Shown one piece after another: positions 52,673-62,385 of a stretch of 64,000 bases of DNA; positions within the stretch are counted from its first letter, which is position 1; each line of letters begins with the position of its first letter. Source of the stretch: Pseudomonas putida. GTDB taxonomy: Bacteria > Pseudomonadota > Gammaproteobacteria > Pseudomonadales > Pseudomonadaceae. Made by a program: the position numbers and the translations under genes. The notes under the pieces are model-generated. The model was not told the origin of the DNA, did no database searches, and worked only from the letters and a program-made list of their open reading frames with translations. The stretch lies in NCBI RefSeq assembly GCF_002906855.1, contig NZ_MINI01000048.1, positions 620,001 through 684,000 of the forward strand, written 5' to 3'.

Positions 52673-55111
52673 TCAGGCCGGCTTGGCCTGGGCAATCACC
52701 TCTTCCAGGCGTTCCTTTTCCGCTTTCTCGATTTCTTCCTCGCTGATCATCTCGGCAATCTCGCGCAGGCGCTCGACCACCCGGGCATTGACGCTGCCTT
52801 CGGTAAAGACGCCTTCATCGTTGAGTTCGCCCGCGTCCTCGCCCACCAGCAGGCTCAGCGCCTCGTCAGCCTGGCTCACCGCATAGACGTGGAACATGCC
52901 GTTCTCCACCGCCTGCAGCACGCGCTCGTCGAGCATCAGTGTGGCGACGTTGGCACGCGGGATGATCACCCCCTGCTCGCCGGTCAGGCCACGCGCCTCG
53001 CAGAGGCGGAAGAAGCCTTCGATCTTCTCGTTGACCCCGCCCACCGCCTGCACTTCACCGAACTGGTTGATCGAACCGGTGATGGCGAAGCACTGCTTGA
53101 GCGGCGTGCGCGACAAGGCCGAGATCAGCGTGCACGCCTCACCCAGCGAGGCACTATCGCCATCGACATAGCCGTAGGACTGCTCCAGGGCGATGCTCGC
53201 GGAAATCGCCAGGGGGAATTCCTGGGCATAGCGGCTGCCCAGGTACCCGGTGAGGATCATCACCCCTTTGGAGTGGATCGGCTGGCCGAGGTTGACCTCG
53301 CGCTCGATGTCGACGATGCCACTGCCGCCCGGGTAGACGGTGGCGGAAATGCGCGCCGGCATGCCGAACGCCGAGTCACCGACTTCCAGCACGGTCAGGC
53401 CGTTGCACTTGCCGATGGCCGCGCCTTCGCTGTCGATCAGGATGATGCCGGCGAGCATGTCGTCGAGCACCCGCTGCGATACACGCCCGGTGCGGGTGGC
53501 CTTGGCCTTGAGCGCACGCTCGATGTGCCCGGCATCGGTCATCTCGTCGCTGGCCAGCTGACGGATGAAATCAGCCTCGCTGACCAGCTGGAACAGGTCA
53601 CCGATGCGTGCCGACAGGCGCGACTGGTTTTCCGCCAGGCGGGCGCTGTAGGTGGCCAGGCGCGCCACGGCATCGCTGGTCAGCGGCGCCATGCCTTCTT
53701 CGTTGGTGCGGGTGCGCAGCAGCTGGGCGAACTGCTCAAGGTTTTCGTCGACCATCGGCATGTCTTCGTCGAAGTCGACCAGCACGCGGAACATCTCCTG
53801 GAAGTCCGAATCGTGGTCTTGCAGCGCGTAATACAGCTGGCGCGAACCGATGATCACCAGTTTGATGTTCAGCGGAATCATCTGCGGTGTCAGGCTGACC
53901 GTGGCGACACGGCCCAGCTCGCCCAGCGGCGACTCCATCTTCAGCTTGCGCGACTGCAGGGCGCGCTTGAGGGCGTCCCAGACGAATGGCTCGCCCAGCA
54001 TCTTCTCGGCTTCGAGAATCAGGAAGCCGCCATTGGCGCGGTGCAGCGCGCCCGGGCGCAACTGACGGTACGAGGTGTACAACGCACCCTGGTCGGTGCT
54101 GTATTCGATGCGGCCGAACAGGTTGTCGTAGGTCGGGTGCGGCTCGAACACCACCGGCGCGCCACCGTCAGCGTGGTGGCCAACCACCAGGCTCGGCGCG
54201 TACTGCTCTTCGAGCAGCTTGCGCGCAGCGGCGTCGGTCTTGCTGTCTTCAACCAGCTGCTCGACCACGGTACGCAGCAGGTTCAGCTGCACGGACTGCA
54301 GGTAGGCGCAGACGGCGGCGTTCTCGGCGTACTTTTCCGACAGCGGCGCCAGCAGCGGCTGCAGGGCCAGGGTGATGGTCTCTTCATTGAGCTGGCGCAG
54401 CTGGTTGTTCGACTCGCGTTTCCATTGCGGCAGGCTGGCCAGCTCCTCGTTGAGGCGCTCCTCAAGCAGGGCGATGTCATCGTGGAACTGTTCGCGGACC
54501 TCTTCGGGCAGCTGGGCGAATTCGGCTTCGTCCAGCGCCTTGCCGTCGGCCATCGGAGTGAAGGCGACGTTGCTGGCATCGCGGTACAGGGCCACGTCCT
54601 TTTCCAGCGAGGCGCGCTCGATCACATCCAGCGCACGGTCATAACGCTGGTTGAAGGCGCGGTCGATGGCGCCCTTCTTCTGCTGGTACGACGGGTGCTC
54701 GAACACCGCCGGGAAAGTCGACAGCAGGTTGTCGATCAACCCGCCCATGTCGCTGATGAACTCGGCCGCGCTGCCAGAAGGCAGCTCCAGTGCGCGGGGC
54801 TCGCGGGTGTCGTCGAAGTGGTTGACGTAGAGCCAGTCGGACGGGGTCTGCTGGCGCTTGCCCTCGGCCTTGAGGTAGCGTTTGACGAACGAGAAGCGGC
54901 CGGTGCCCGGCTCGCCCATCACATACACGTTGTAACCAGGGCGCGGCATGGCCACGCCGAACTGCAGGGCCTCGACAGCACGCTCCTGGCCCAGGACTCC
55001 GCGAAACGGCTCCAGATCGTCGGTATTGGTAAAGGCAAACTGCTCGGGTGAGAAACGCCGGGTCAGGGCTTCAGGCGCGAGACGCAGGCGCGCAGCGACA
55101 GGATCGGGCAT
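52673..55111 (-). CDS. Lon family ATP-dependent protease (LonB-like)
   Basis: 812 residues. N-terminal AAA part with the unusual P-loop MGEPGTGRFSFVKRYLK (about residues 65-80), then a long insertion, then the C-terminal Lon S16 protease domain. Catalytic Ser lies in VDGDSASLGEACTLI (near residue 650) and catalytic Lys in GGVNEKIEGFF (near 695). Resembles the LonB-type proteases encoded in many proteobacteria in addition to Lon. Start MPDPVAARLR after aaggaaa. Substrates unknown. Confidence 0.9.
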   Translation of the reverse strand: MPDPVAARLRLAPEALTRRFSPEQFAFTNTDDLEPFRGVLGQERAVEALQFGVAMPRPGYNVYVMGEPGTGRFSFVKRYLKAEGKRQQTPSDWLYVNHFDDTREPRALELPSGSAAEFISDMGGLIDNLLSTFPAVFEHPSYQQKKGAIDRAFNQRYDRALDVIERASLEKDVALYRDASNVAFTPMADGKALDEAEFAQLPEEVREQFHDDIALLEERLNEELASLPQWKRESNNQLRQLNEETITLALQPLLAPLSEKYAENAAVCAYLQSVQLNLLRTVVEQLVEDSKTDAAARKLLEEQYAPSLVVGHHADGGAPVVFEPHPTYDNLFGRIEYSTDQGALYTSYRQLRPGALHRANGGFLILEAEKMLGEPFVWDALKRALQSRKLKMESPLGELGRVATVSLTPQMIPLNIKLVIIGSRQLYYALQDHDSDFQEMFRVLVDFDEDMPMVDENLEQFAQLLRTRTNEEGMAPLTSDAVARLATYSARLAENQSRLSARIGDLFQLVSEADFIRQLASDEMTDAGHIERALKAKATRTGRVSQRVLDDMLAGIILIDSEGAAIGKCNGLTVLEVGDSAFGMPARISATVYPGGSGIVDIEREVNLGQPIHSKGVMILTGYLGSRYAQEFPLAISASIALEQSYGYVDGDSASLGEACTLISALSRTPLKQCFAITGSINQFGEVQAVGGVNEKIEGFFRLCEARGLTGEQGVIIPRANVATLMLDERVLQAVENGMFHVYAVSQADEALSLLVGEDAGELNDEGVFTEGSVNARVVERLREIAEMISEEEIEKAEKERLEEVIAQAKPA

Positions 55112-55364
55112 TGGGTTTCCTTACTTCGGCGGGGCAGATACGCAGCATTCTGGCGCTGCCCGCGCGCGCCTTGCAAGGCTCCACAGGACTTTATGTCGCA
55201 GCCGAGACGCTGTCATGTCCAAGCAAATTTTTCGCAATCAACGACGCAACCTTTAGAACATGCCTAAACTCCAAGCTGCGCGGGGTGGGTGAAATGCTTC
55301 CCCGACCTGGCAACCGCGTTGCCAGACAACCCTGACCCTTGGTTAAGACAAAGAGAACAATGCT
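55112..55364. other. intergenic region upstream of the DUF3015 gene
   Basis: 253 bp between the divergent Lon-like protease and the DUF3015 gene. It should carry both promoters. I can point to a short inverted repeat around 55300-55325 (gcaaccgcgttgcc) but no confident -35/-10 pair. Confidence 0.4.
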
Positions 55365-55853
55365 ATGAAACGGATTCTTCTGGGTACTCTGTTCACCGTG
55401 GTCTCGCTCAACGCCCTCGCCGAAGCGCCGGGCGGCCCGAACTGCGGCTGGGGCAACATGCTGTTCGAAGGCCAGCGCGGTACGCCAGCGCACTTCCTGG
55501 CCTCCACTACCAATGGTACCTCCGGTAACGCCACCTTCGGCATGACCTCGGGCACCAACGGCTGCTCGACCAAAGCTTCGCTGACCTACGGCGGCAAATC
55601 CTGGTTTGCCATGAATGGCATGATGAACGAGCTGTCCGAAGACATGGCCATGGGCCAGGGCGAAGCCCTGACCACCTACGCCGTGGTCCTCGGCGTTGCG
55701 CCGGAAGATCGCGGCTACTTCGCCTCGGTCACCCACCAGCACTTCAACCAGATCTTCAGCAGCGCCGACGTGACTGCCGAAACTGTCCACAGCAACACCC
55801 TGGCCGTTCTGAAGAACGACCCACGCCTGGCCAAATACGCCACCGAGGCCTGA
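55365..55853 (+). CDS. DUF3015 family periplasmic protein
   Basis: 162 residues with signal peptide MKRILLGTLFTVVSLNALA and the DUF3015 body (GGPNCGWGNMLFEGQRGTPAHFLASTTNGTSGN). Two conserved cysteines (about residues 27 and 64). Function unknown. It precedes a DUF4105 gene after a terminator; the two often lie together in pseudomonads. Confidence 0.92.
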   Translation: MKRILLGTLFTVVSLNALAEAPGGPNCGWGNMLFEGQRGTPAHFLASTTNGTSGNATFGMTSGTNGCSTKASLTYGGKSWFAMNGMMNELSEDMAMGQGEALTTYAVVLGVAPEDRGYFASVTHQHFNQIFSSADVTAETVHSNTLAVLKNDPRLAKYATEA

Positions 55854-55863
55854 GTGCAGCTGC

Positions 55864-55901
55864 TCCCGCCCCGGCCTCCGGGGCGGGTTTCGCCTTTTTT
55901 C
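55864..55901 (+). terminator. terminator after the DUF3015 gene
   Basis: cccgccccgg-cctcc-ggggcggg stem followed by tttcgcctttttt. Confidence 0.9.
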
Positions 55902-55928
55902 GGCATCGTTAAGAAGTAGTTGCCCGAC

Positions 55929-57782
55929 ATGCTCAAACGCCTCGCTTCCCTGGCGCTGTGTGCCTGCGCCCCCGTTCATGCCATGCCCGTGCTGGACCCA
56001 GGCCGTATCCAGCAACTGGCCAACACCCCTTACTGGATTGCCCTGGGCCACTATGAAACCGCCAAGCTCGGCGGCTGGCGCAGCTATGTGGACGACGACG
56101 CCTTCTTCCTCGCCGAGGACGGCGCGCACCACCCGGACCAGGAGCTCAAGGCCACGGTCGAAGCGCTGTACGCCCCGGCCAGCCTGGGTGACAAGCACGC
56201 CCAGTGCGTATTCCCTGCACGCACCCGCTGGCTGCGTGAGCAGCTCGACCTGCAAGGCTTGCCGCAACCGGACTGCCAGGAGTTCAAGACCTGGTACCAG
56301 TCGATCGACCCGCACAGCGCGGCGCTGATCTTCCCGGCGGCCTACCTGAACAGCCCCTCGTCGATGTTCGGCCATACCCTGCTGCGCATCGACCAGTCCA
56401 ACACCCGCAGCGACGACACCACGCTGCTGAGCTACGCGATCAACTTCGGCGCCTACATCGAAGGCAGCGACAACAGCATCCTGTATGCCTGGAAGGGCCT
56501 GATGGGTGGCTACCCAGGCCTGTTCGCGCTGATGCCCTACCAGGAAAAGCTCTCCGAGTACCGCAGCCTGGAGAACCGCGACCTGTGGGAATACCAGCTG
56601 GACCTGACACCGGAAGAAACCGGGCGCATGGTCGAGCACGTCTGGGAACTGAAGCAGATCCAGTTCGATTACTTCTTCTTCGACGAAAACTGCTCCTACC
56701 GCCTGCTGGAGTTGCTGCAGGTGGCCCGGCCGAGTTTGGACCTGACCTCGCAGTTCCCGCTTACCGCCATCCCCACCGATACGGTGAAGGCGGTGAAGCA
56801 ATCGGGTCTGGTCGCCAGCGAAACCTACCGCCCGTCACGCGAACGCGAACTGTTGGCCCGGGCCGAGCCGCTGGACCATGACGAGAAGCGCCAGGTACTG
56901 GCCGTCAGTGCCGATACCACGCAATTGCAAAGCCCCGATTTCAAAGCCCTGCCCCGCGAGCGCCAGGCCCTTGTGCAGGATGCCGCATACCGCCTGGAGC
57001 GCTACCGGGCCAATGGCCAGGAACGTGACCCTGGGCAGGCCAAGCGCAGTTTCGAGCTGCTGCGGGCGATCAACAGCAACCCGCCTCCGCCCTTGCAGAT
57101 CGAGCGCCCCGGCCTGCCCGAGGACGGCCATGACTCGCGGACCTGGCAACTGGGCGTCGGTACCCGAGAGGATCGCGCCTACGCCGAATACGGCCTGCGC
57201 ATGGCCTACCACGACCTCAACGACAATGCGTATGGCTTCCCGCTGGGGGCGCAGATCGAGATCCTGCAGCTCAAGGTGCGCCAATACGAAGGCAACGACT
57301 GGCAGGTGCAGCGCCTGGACCTGGCCACCATCCGCTCGCTGACGCCGCGCAACGAGCTGCTCAAGCCTTGGTCCTGGCAAGTGGCAGGTGGCCTGGAGCG
57401 GGTGCCGGGCAAGCATGACGACGAGGTGCTGGTGAGCCATGTGAATGGCGGTGCCGGTGGCACCTGGCAACTGGCCGATGGCTTGCTGGGCTTCGCCTTG
57501 GGCACGGTACGGGTCGAGCACCACAACGACTTCGCCCAGTTCATTGCCCCGGCGACGGGGTTCAATGGCGGGCTATTGTGGCGCAACGAGCTGGGCAACA
57601 TGACGCTGGAGGCCAAGGGCGATTACTTCACCAATGGCGAGGTACGGCGCAGTGTGAGCCTTAACCAGCAATGGGAGATCAGCCAGAACCTCGGGGTGAG
57701 ATTGAGTGCTTCGCGGGAGTTCAGCCACCTGGCGTCGGCGCAGAATGAGGTGATGCTGGAGCTCAAGTGGTATCACTATTGA
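55929..57782 (+). CDS. DUF4105 outer-envelope protein
   Basis: 617-residue exported protein. Signal MLKRLASLALCACAPVHA. Signature DUF4105 segments: NSPSSMFGHTLLRIDQSNT near 135 and FFFDENCSYRLLELLQVARP near 270, with Cys paired residues. The C-terminal third is strand-rich (VGTREDRAYAEYGLRMAYHDL and onward) ending in a hydrophobic-alternate strand, which hints at a beta-barrel part in the outer membrane. Function unknown. The ATG at 55929 is preferred to the TTG at 55920. Confidence 0.87.
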   Translation: MLKRLASLALCACAPVHAMPVLDPGRIQQLANTPYWIALGHYETAKLGGWRSYVDDDAFFLAEDGAHHPDQELKATVEALYAPASLGDKHAQCVFPARTRWLREQLDLQGLPQPDCQEFKTWYQSIDPHSAALIFPAAYLNSPSSMFGHTLLRIDQSNTRSDDTTLLSYAINFGAYIEGSDNSILYAWKGLMGGYPGLFALMPYQEKLSEYRSLENRDLWEYQLDLTPEETGRMVEHVWELKQIQFDYFFFDENCSYRLLELLQVARPSLDLTSQFPLTAIPTDTVKAVKQSGLVASETYRPSRERELLARAEPLDHDEKRQVLAVSADTTQLQSPDFKALPRERQALVQDAAYRLERYRANGQERDPGQAKRSFELLRAINSNPPPPLQIERPGLPEDGHDSRTWQLGVGTREDRAYAEYGLRMAYHDLNDNAYGFPLGAQIEILQLKVRQYEGNDWQVQRLDLATIRSLTPRNELLKPWSWQVAGGLERVPGKHDDEVLVSHVNGGAGGTWQLADGLLGFALGTVRVEHHNDFAQFIAPATGFNGGLLWRNELGNMTLEAKGDYFTNGEVRRSVSLNQQWEISQNLGVRLSASREFSHLASAQNEVMLELKWYHY

Positions 57783-57790
57783 GATCGATG

Positions 57791-57811
57791 AGGGCGCATG
57801 GCGCCCTTTTC
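57791..57811 (+). terminator. terminator after the DUF4105 gene
   Basis: agggcgc and gcgccct pair around atg, followed by tttt; overlaps a degenerate REP-like stretch to 57834. Confidence 0.75.
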
Positions 57812-57928
57812 GCGACACCGGGCCGCTCGTACAGATGTGAACCAACCGACTCTTTGACACTGTTTTGACAGCTCCCTGACAAATCGCCACCTAGACTTTC
57901 CGGTATCTATCCAAGGGTCCAGGTGGTC

Positions 57929-58285
57929 ATGTCGCGGTACTGGTTTGGTGTGTGCATTGCGTTGTTGCTGGCGGGTTGCGAAACCACCCACGATCAGATG
58001 GTCAACCACGGTTATCCCCCCGCCTACGCCGATGGCTATCAGGACGGTTGCAGCAGCGGCCGTCAGGCGGCCGGGCTGATGGTTGGCGACTTCAAGAAAG
58101 ACGTCCCACGTTACCTGCACGATCGCCACTACGAGACTGGCTGGGACGATGGTTTCCGCCAGTGCCACGCGATGCAGAACAGCGAGGAACAGCGCCAGTA
58201 CCATGAGCGCTTCTGGGACGAGCGTGATCGCGAGTGGCAGCAGGAGAAAGACCAGGGTGCCGCCCGTGCCTATCGCAGCAAGTAG
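57929..58285 (+). CDS. small outer-membrane lipoprotein
   Basis: 118 residues with the lipobox ALLLAGC (acylated Cys18 of MSRYWFGVCIALLLAGC). The mature part has Gly/Asp-rich repeats YPPAYADGYQDGC and HYETGWDDGFRQC, two similar DGxxxGC-type units, then a charged C-terminal helix (EQRQYHERFWDERDREWQQEKDQ). Function unknown. The start is set by the signal peptide. Confidence 0.85.
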   Translation: MSRYWFGVCIALLLAGCETTHDQMVNHGYPPAYADGYQDGCSSGRQAAGLMVGDFKKDVPRYLHDRHYETGWDDGFRQCHAMQNSEEQRQYHERFWDERDREWQQEKDQGAARAYRSK

Positions 58286-58353
58286 GTCGCAAACGGACAT
58301 CCACTGAAACCACCGGCCTGCCATGCTGGTCTCCAACAGAAGGAGGCCATTGC

Positions 58354-58842
58354 ATGAGCCGAGCATTCGTCAACGAAGACCAGGCCGCCGCCCAGGCTGA
58401 CCAGCCGGTGGAGCGGCGCGTCAGCGACCAGCCCAACTACGTCACCGCCAGCGGCCTGCGCCAGCTGCAGCAGCGTGTGAGCGAACTGAATGCCTTGCGC
58501 AGCGAGTTACAGGCTCAGGGCGAGCGCGGCGACAAGCAGCGCCTGGCCGATACCGAGCGGGACCTGCGTTATTTCAGTGCGCGGGTGCAGAGCGCGCAGG
58601 TGGTGCCATCGGCGACTTCACGCAGCAAGGTACAGATTGGCAGCCGGGTCAGGTTCGTCGACGAGCAGGGCAAGGAGCAGGTGGTACAGCTGGTGGGCGA
58701 GGATGAGGCGGATGCCGGGCGCGGGATGATCAACTGGGGATCGCCGCTGGGGCGGGCGTTGCTTGGTGCCGGGCCGGGGGATGAAGTGCTGTGGCGGCGG
58801 CCGGCGGGGGATCAGATGATTGAGATCATCGAGATCGGTTGA
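58354..58842 (+). CDS. GreA/GreB-fold protein (transcript cleavage factor-like)
   Basis: 162 residues. An N-terminal coiled coil (RQLQQRVSELNALRSELQAQGERGDKQRLADTERDLRYF) is followed by the GreA/GreB C-terminal domain (VQIGSRVRFVDEQGKEQVVQLVGEDEADAGRGMINWGSPLGRALLGAGPGDEV). A disordered Gln/Ala-rich N-terminal 30 residues precede. The tip residues that GreA/B use for RNA cleavage are not obvious, so it may bind the secondary channel without cleavage, as DksA- or Gfh1-like factors do. Convergent with gdhA. Confidence 0.85.
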   Translation: MSRAFVNEDQAAAQADQPVERRVSDQPNYVTASGLRQLQQRVSELNALRSELQAQGERGDKQRLADTERDLRYFSARVQSAQVVPSATSRSKVQIGSRVRFVDEQGKEQVVQLVGEDEADAGRGMINWGSPLGRALLGAGPGDEVLWRRPAGDQMIEIIEIG

Positions 58843-58848
58843 GGGCAT

Positions 58849-58867
58849 GGGGCCGCAAAGCGGCCCC
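58849..58867. terminator. hairpin between convergent genes
   Basis: ggggccgc pairs with gcggcccc around aaa, between the GreA/B-like gene and gdhA; no strong T-tract on either side. Confidence 0.45.
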
Positions 58868-58879
58868 GCAGGCCTGGGA

Positions 58880-60220
58880 TCAGACCACGCCTTGAGCCAG
58901 CATGGCATCGGCGACTTTCACAAAGCCGGCGATGTTAGCGCCCTTCACGTAGTTGATCTTGCCATCGGCCTCTTCACCGTAATGCACGCAGGCATGGTGA
59001 ATCGACTGCATGATGTTGTGCAGCTTGCTGTCCACTTCACCAGCGGTCCACAGCAGGCGCATGGCGTTCTGCGACATTTCCAGGCCAGAGACGGCTACGC
59101 CGCCAGCGTTGGATGCCTTGCCCGGTGCGTAGAGAATGCCGGCCTCGATGAACAGGTCAACCGCCGCCAGAGTAGTCGGCATGTTGGCACCTTCGGCCAC
59201 GCAAATGCAGCCGTTGCGCAGCAGAGTACGGGCGTCTTCGATGTCCAGTTCGTTCTGCGTGGCACACGGCAGGGCGATGTCGCATGGCAGGGTCCATGGG
59301 GTCTGACCCTTGCGGAACTCCAGGCCGAACTGGTCAGCCAGCTCGCTGATACGGCCGCGCTTGACGTTCTTCAGCTCCATCAGCGCGTCCCACTGGGCGT
59401 CGGTCAGGCCGGCTTCGGCGTACAGGGTACCCTCGGAGTCGGACAGCGAAATCACCTTGCCACCCAGGTCCATGACCTTGCGCGCCGCGTACTGGGCGAC
59501 GTTGCCGGAACCGGAAATGGCCACGCGGCGGCCGTCGATGCGCAGGCCCTGACGCTTGAGCATCTCTTCAGCGAAGTACACGCAGCCGTAGCCGGTGGCT
59601 TCGGGGCGGATCAGGCTGCCGCCGTAGGTCATGCCCTTGCCGGTCAGCACCGAGGTGAACTGGTTGGCCAGGCGCTTGTACTGGCCGAACATGAAGCCGA
59701 TCTCGCGGGCGCCCACGCCGATGTCACCGGCCGGCACGTCGCAGTCGGCACCGATATGGCGGTACAGCTCGCTCATGAAGGCCTGGCAGAAGCGCATGAC
59801 TTCGGCATCGCTCTTGCCTTTCGGGTCGAAGTCGGAGCCACCTTTGCCGCCGCCCATGGGCAGCGAGGTGAGGGAGTTCTTGAACACCTGTTCGAAGGCC
59901 AGGAATTTGAGCACGCTCAGGTTCACCGAGGGGTGGAAGCGCAAGCCGCCCTTGTACGGGCCGATGGCGCTGCTCATCTGGATGCGGTAGCCGCGATTGA
60001 CCTGAACCTTGCCCTGGTCATCGACCCACGACACGCGGAACAGTACAGCGCGCTCAGGCTCGACCATGCGCTCGAGGATCCCGGACTGCAGGTAGTGCGG
60101 GTTGGCTTCGAGGAAGGGCCACAGAGTACGCAGCACTTCTTCCACAGCCTGGTGGAATTCCGGCTGGCCCGGGTCGCGTTGCTGAAGGCGCGCGAGGAAA
60201 TTGTCGACAGATTCGATCAT
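58880..60220 (-). CDS. gdhA: NADP-specific glutamate dehydrogenase
   Basis: Aminates 2-oxoglutarate to glutamate with NADPH. 446 residues of the hexameric GDH family, with the lysine-bearing PMGGGKGGSDFDP (about 110-122) and the dinucleotide motif GSGNVAQYAARK. ATG at 60220 is preferred to the in-frame ATG at 60229 because the ggtgag is 9 nt from the first but adjoins the second. Upstream DNA (60230-60390) is very AT-rich, so the promoter lies there. Confidence 0.95.
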   Translation of the reverse strand: MIESVDNFLARLQQRDPGQPEFHQAVEEVLRTLWPFLEANPHYLQSGILERMVEPERAVLFRVSWVDDQGKVQVNRGYRIQMSSAIGPYKGGLRFHPSVNLSVLKFLAFEQVFKNSLTSLPMGGGKGGSDFDPKGKSDAEVMRFCQAFMSELYRHIGADCDVPAGDIGVGAREIGFMFGQYKRLANQFTSVLTGKGMTYGGSLIRPEATGYGCVYFAEEMLKRQGLRIDGRRVAISGSGNVAQYAARKVMDLGGKVISLSDSEGTLYAEAGLTDAQWDALMELKNVKRGRISELADQFGLEFRKGQTPWTLPCDIALPCATQNELDIEDARTLLRNGCICVAEGANMPTTLAAVDLFIEAGILYAPGKASNAGGVAVSGLEMSQNAMRLLWTAGEVDSKLHNIMQSIHHACVHYGEEADGKINYVKGANIAGFVKVADAMLAQGVV

Positions 60221-60394
60221 GGTAGACATCTCACCAAGAGGATTGGACTTATTGGTTTTTTCTGGAATGTACCAAGAAGCAATCGCACCGGAATAGGGCG
60301 AAATGTCGTTTTTATGAAATTATTTGGTGCGTTTTATATAAGTGTATACAAAATAACCTTCGAATCAGGCGCTAGGCCGCTGTGATCAGGCACA

Positions 60395-60424
60395 AAAATG
60401 GGGCCGCGAAGGGCCCCATTCTTG
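60395..60424 (-). terminator. terminator after ettA
   Basis: Minus-strand aatggggcc and ggccccatt pair around cttcgc, followed by tttttg. Confidence 0.87.
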
Positions 60425-60441
60425 TGCATCAGAATACCCGC

Positions 60442-62109
60442 TTACTGGGCAAGCTTCTTGTGCCGTACGCGGTGCGGCTGGGCAGCAGCATCGCCCAGGC
60501 GCTTCTTGCGGTCGGCTTCGTACTCGGTGTAGTTGCCCTCGAAGAACACTACGTTCGAGTCGTCTTCGTACGCCAGGATGTGAGTGGCCACACGGTCCAG
60601 GAACCAACGGTCGTGGGAGATCACAATGGCGGCGCCCGGGAAGTCCAGCAGGGCTTCTTCCAGGGAACGCAGGGTTTCGACGTCGAGGTCGTTGGACGGT
60701 TCGTCGAGCAGCAGGACGTTACCGCCCTCCTTCAGGGTCAGGGCCAGGTGCAGGCGGCCGCGCTCACCACCGGACAGGTCCTTGACGAACTTCTGCTGGT
60801 CGCCACCCTTGAAGTTGAAGCGGCCAACGTAGGTGCGCGACGGGATCTCGTAGCTGCCGATCTTGATCATGTCGGAACCGTCGGAAACCTGCTGGAACAC
60901 GGTCTTGCCGCCGTCCAGGTCCTCGCGGCTCTGGTCGACACAGGCCAGTTGCACGGTTTCACCGATCTCGATGCTGCCCGAATCCGGTTGCTCCTTGCCC
61001 ATCAGCATGCGGAACAGGGTCGACTTACCGGCACCGTTACCACCGATCACGCCGACGATGGCGCCCTTCGGCATGGCGAACGACAGGTTGTCGATCAGCA
61101 CGCGGTCGCCATAGCCCTTGGTGACGTTCTTGAACTCGATGACCTTGTCGCCCAGGCGCGGACCGGCCGGGATGTAGATCTCGTTGGTTTCGCTGCGCTT
61201 CTGGAATTCCTGGGACTGCATTTCTTCGAAACGCTGCAGACGGGCCTTGGACTTGGACTGACGAGCCTTGGCGCCTTTGCGCACCCACTCCAGTTCCTCT
61301 TTCATGGCCTTCTCGTGGGCGCTCTGCTGCTTGGATTCCTGCGCCAGACGCTCCGACTTGGCTTCCAGCCAGCCCGAGTAGTTGCCTTCGTACGGAATGC
61401 CGGCGCCGCGGTCCAGTTCGAGGATCCAGCCAGCGACGTTGTCGAGGAAGTAACGGTCGTGGGTAATCGCTACCACGGTGCCCGGGAAGTCGTGCAGGAA
61501 GCGCTCCAGCCAGGCTACCGAGTCGGCATCCAGGTGGTTGGTCGGTTCGTCGAGCAGCAGCATGTCGGGGGCCGACAGCAGCAGGCGGCACAGGGCCACG
61601 CGGCGCTTCTCACCACCGGACAGGTGTTCGATACGGGCATCCCAGGCCGGCAGGCGCAGGGCGTCGGCGGCGACGTCCAGCTGGCGCTCCAGGTTGTGGC
61701 CGTCGGCGGCCTGCAGGATAGCCTCGAGCTTGGCCTGTTCGGCAGCCAGCTTGTCGAAGTCGGCATCCGGCTCGGCGTAGGCGGCGTAGACCTCGTCCAG
61801 GCGAGCCTGGGCGTCCTTGATCACGCTGACCGCTTCCTCGACCACTTCACGCACGGACTTGTTCGGGTCCAGTTGCGGTTCCTGCGGCAGGTAACCCACG
61901 TTGATGTCGGGCATCGGACGGGCTTCGCCGTCGAATTCCTTGTCGACGCCCGCCATGATCCGCAGCAGGGTCGATTTACCGGCGCCGTTCAGGCCGAGCA
62001 CGCCGATCTTGGCGCCTGGGAAGAACGACAGGGAAATATTCTTGAGAATTTCCCGCTTCGGCGGCACGACCTTGCTCAGCCGATGCATGGTGTAGACGTA
62101 TTGAGCCAA
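60442..62109 (-). CDS. ettA: energy-dependent translational throttle protein EttA
   Basis: ABC-F ATPase that binds the ribosomal E site and gates entry into elongation by energy status. 555 residues with two ABC domains: GLNGAGKST (about 39-47) and LSGGEKRRVAL (about 160), then GGNGAGKST and LSGGERGRLHLAL. It has no membrane domain. No ATG fits; a TTG at 62109 (TTG-GCT-CAA) follows gaggg by 7 nt and gives the family N-terminus (M)AQYVYTMHRL. A second TTG at 62115 lies too close to the Shine-Dalgarno. Confidence 0.95.
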   Translation of the reverse strand: MAQYVYTMHRLSKVVPPKREILKNISLSFFPGAKIGVLGLNGAGKSTLLRIMAGVDKEFDGEARPMPDINVGYLPQEPQLDPNKSVREVVEEAVSVIKDAQARLDEVYAAYAEPDADFDKLAAEQAKLEAILQAADGHNLERQLDVAADALRLPAWDARIEHLSGGEKRRVALCRLLLSAPDMLLLDEPTNHLDADSVAWLERFLHDFPGTVVAITHDRYFLDNVAGWILELDRGAGIPYEGNYSGWLEAKSERLAQESKQQSAHEKAMKEELEWVRKGAKARQSKSKARLQRFEEMQSQEFQKRSETNEIYIPAGPRLGDKVIEFKNVTKGYGDRVLIDNLSFAMPKGAIVGVIGGNGAGKSTLFRMLMGKEQPDSGSIEIGETVQLACVDQSREDLDGGKTVFQQVSDGSDMIKIGSYEIPSRTYVGRFNFKGGDQQKFVKDLSGGERGRLHLALTLKEGGNVLLLDEPSNDLDVETLRSLEEALLDFPGAAIVISHDRWFLDRVATHILAYEDDSNVVFFEGNYTEYEADRKKRLGDAAAQPHRVRHKKLAQ

Positions 62110-62385
62110 AACCAAGCCCTCTAAATAGGTAAAGACATCGACGATCGCCCAGGCTTTGTGGCCAGGGGGATGTGTTTACGGGGTTTCATTGAACAAAGTC
62201 GACCATTCTACGCCAACGCGCGGCGTTGCACAGGGTGGTCGGATGGTGGGGTGGGATCGTTGTGATCCTGGCGGGCATTTATTGCCTGTGCCGGCCCTTT
62301 CGCGGGGCAAACCCGCTCCAAAGACCACCAGGCCTTTAGGAGCGGGCTTGCCCCGCAAAGAGGCCGCATAGCAGCCGAAGATGGC
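62110..62385. other. ettA upstream region with REP pair
   Basis: 276 bp. The ettA promoter should lie between 62110 and 62280. A REP pair fills 62284-62368. No other gene is supported. Confidence 0.5.
62284..62368. repeat. REP pair (head-to-head)
   Basis: Inverted copies 62284-62322 (ctgtgccggccctttcgcgg and onward) and 62335-62368 (taggagcgggcttgccccgc and onward). Confidence 0.88.
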
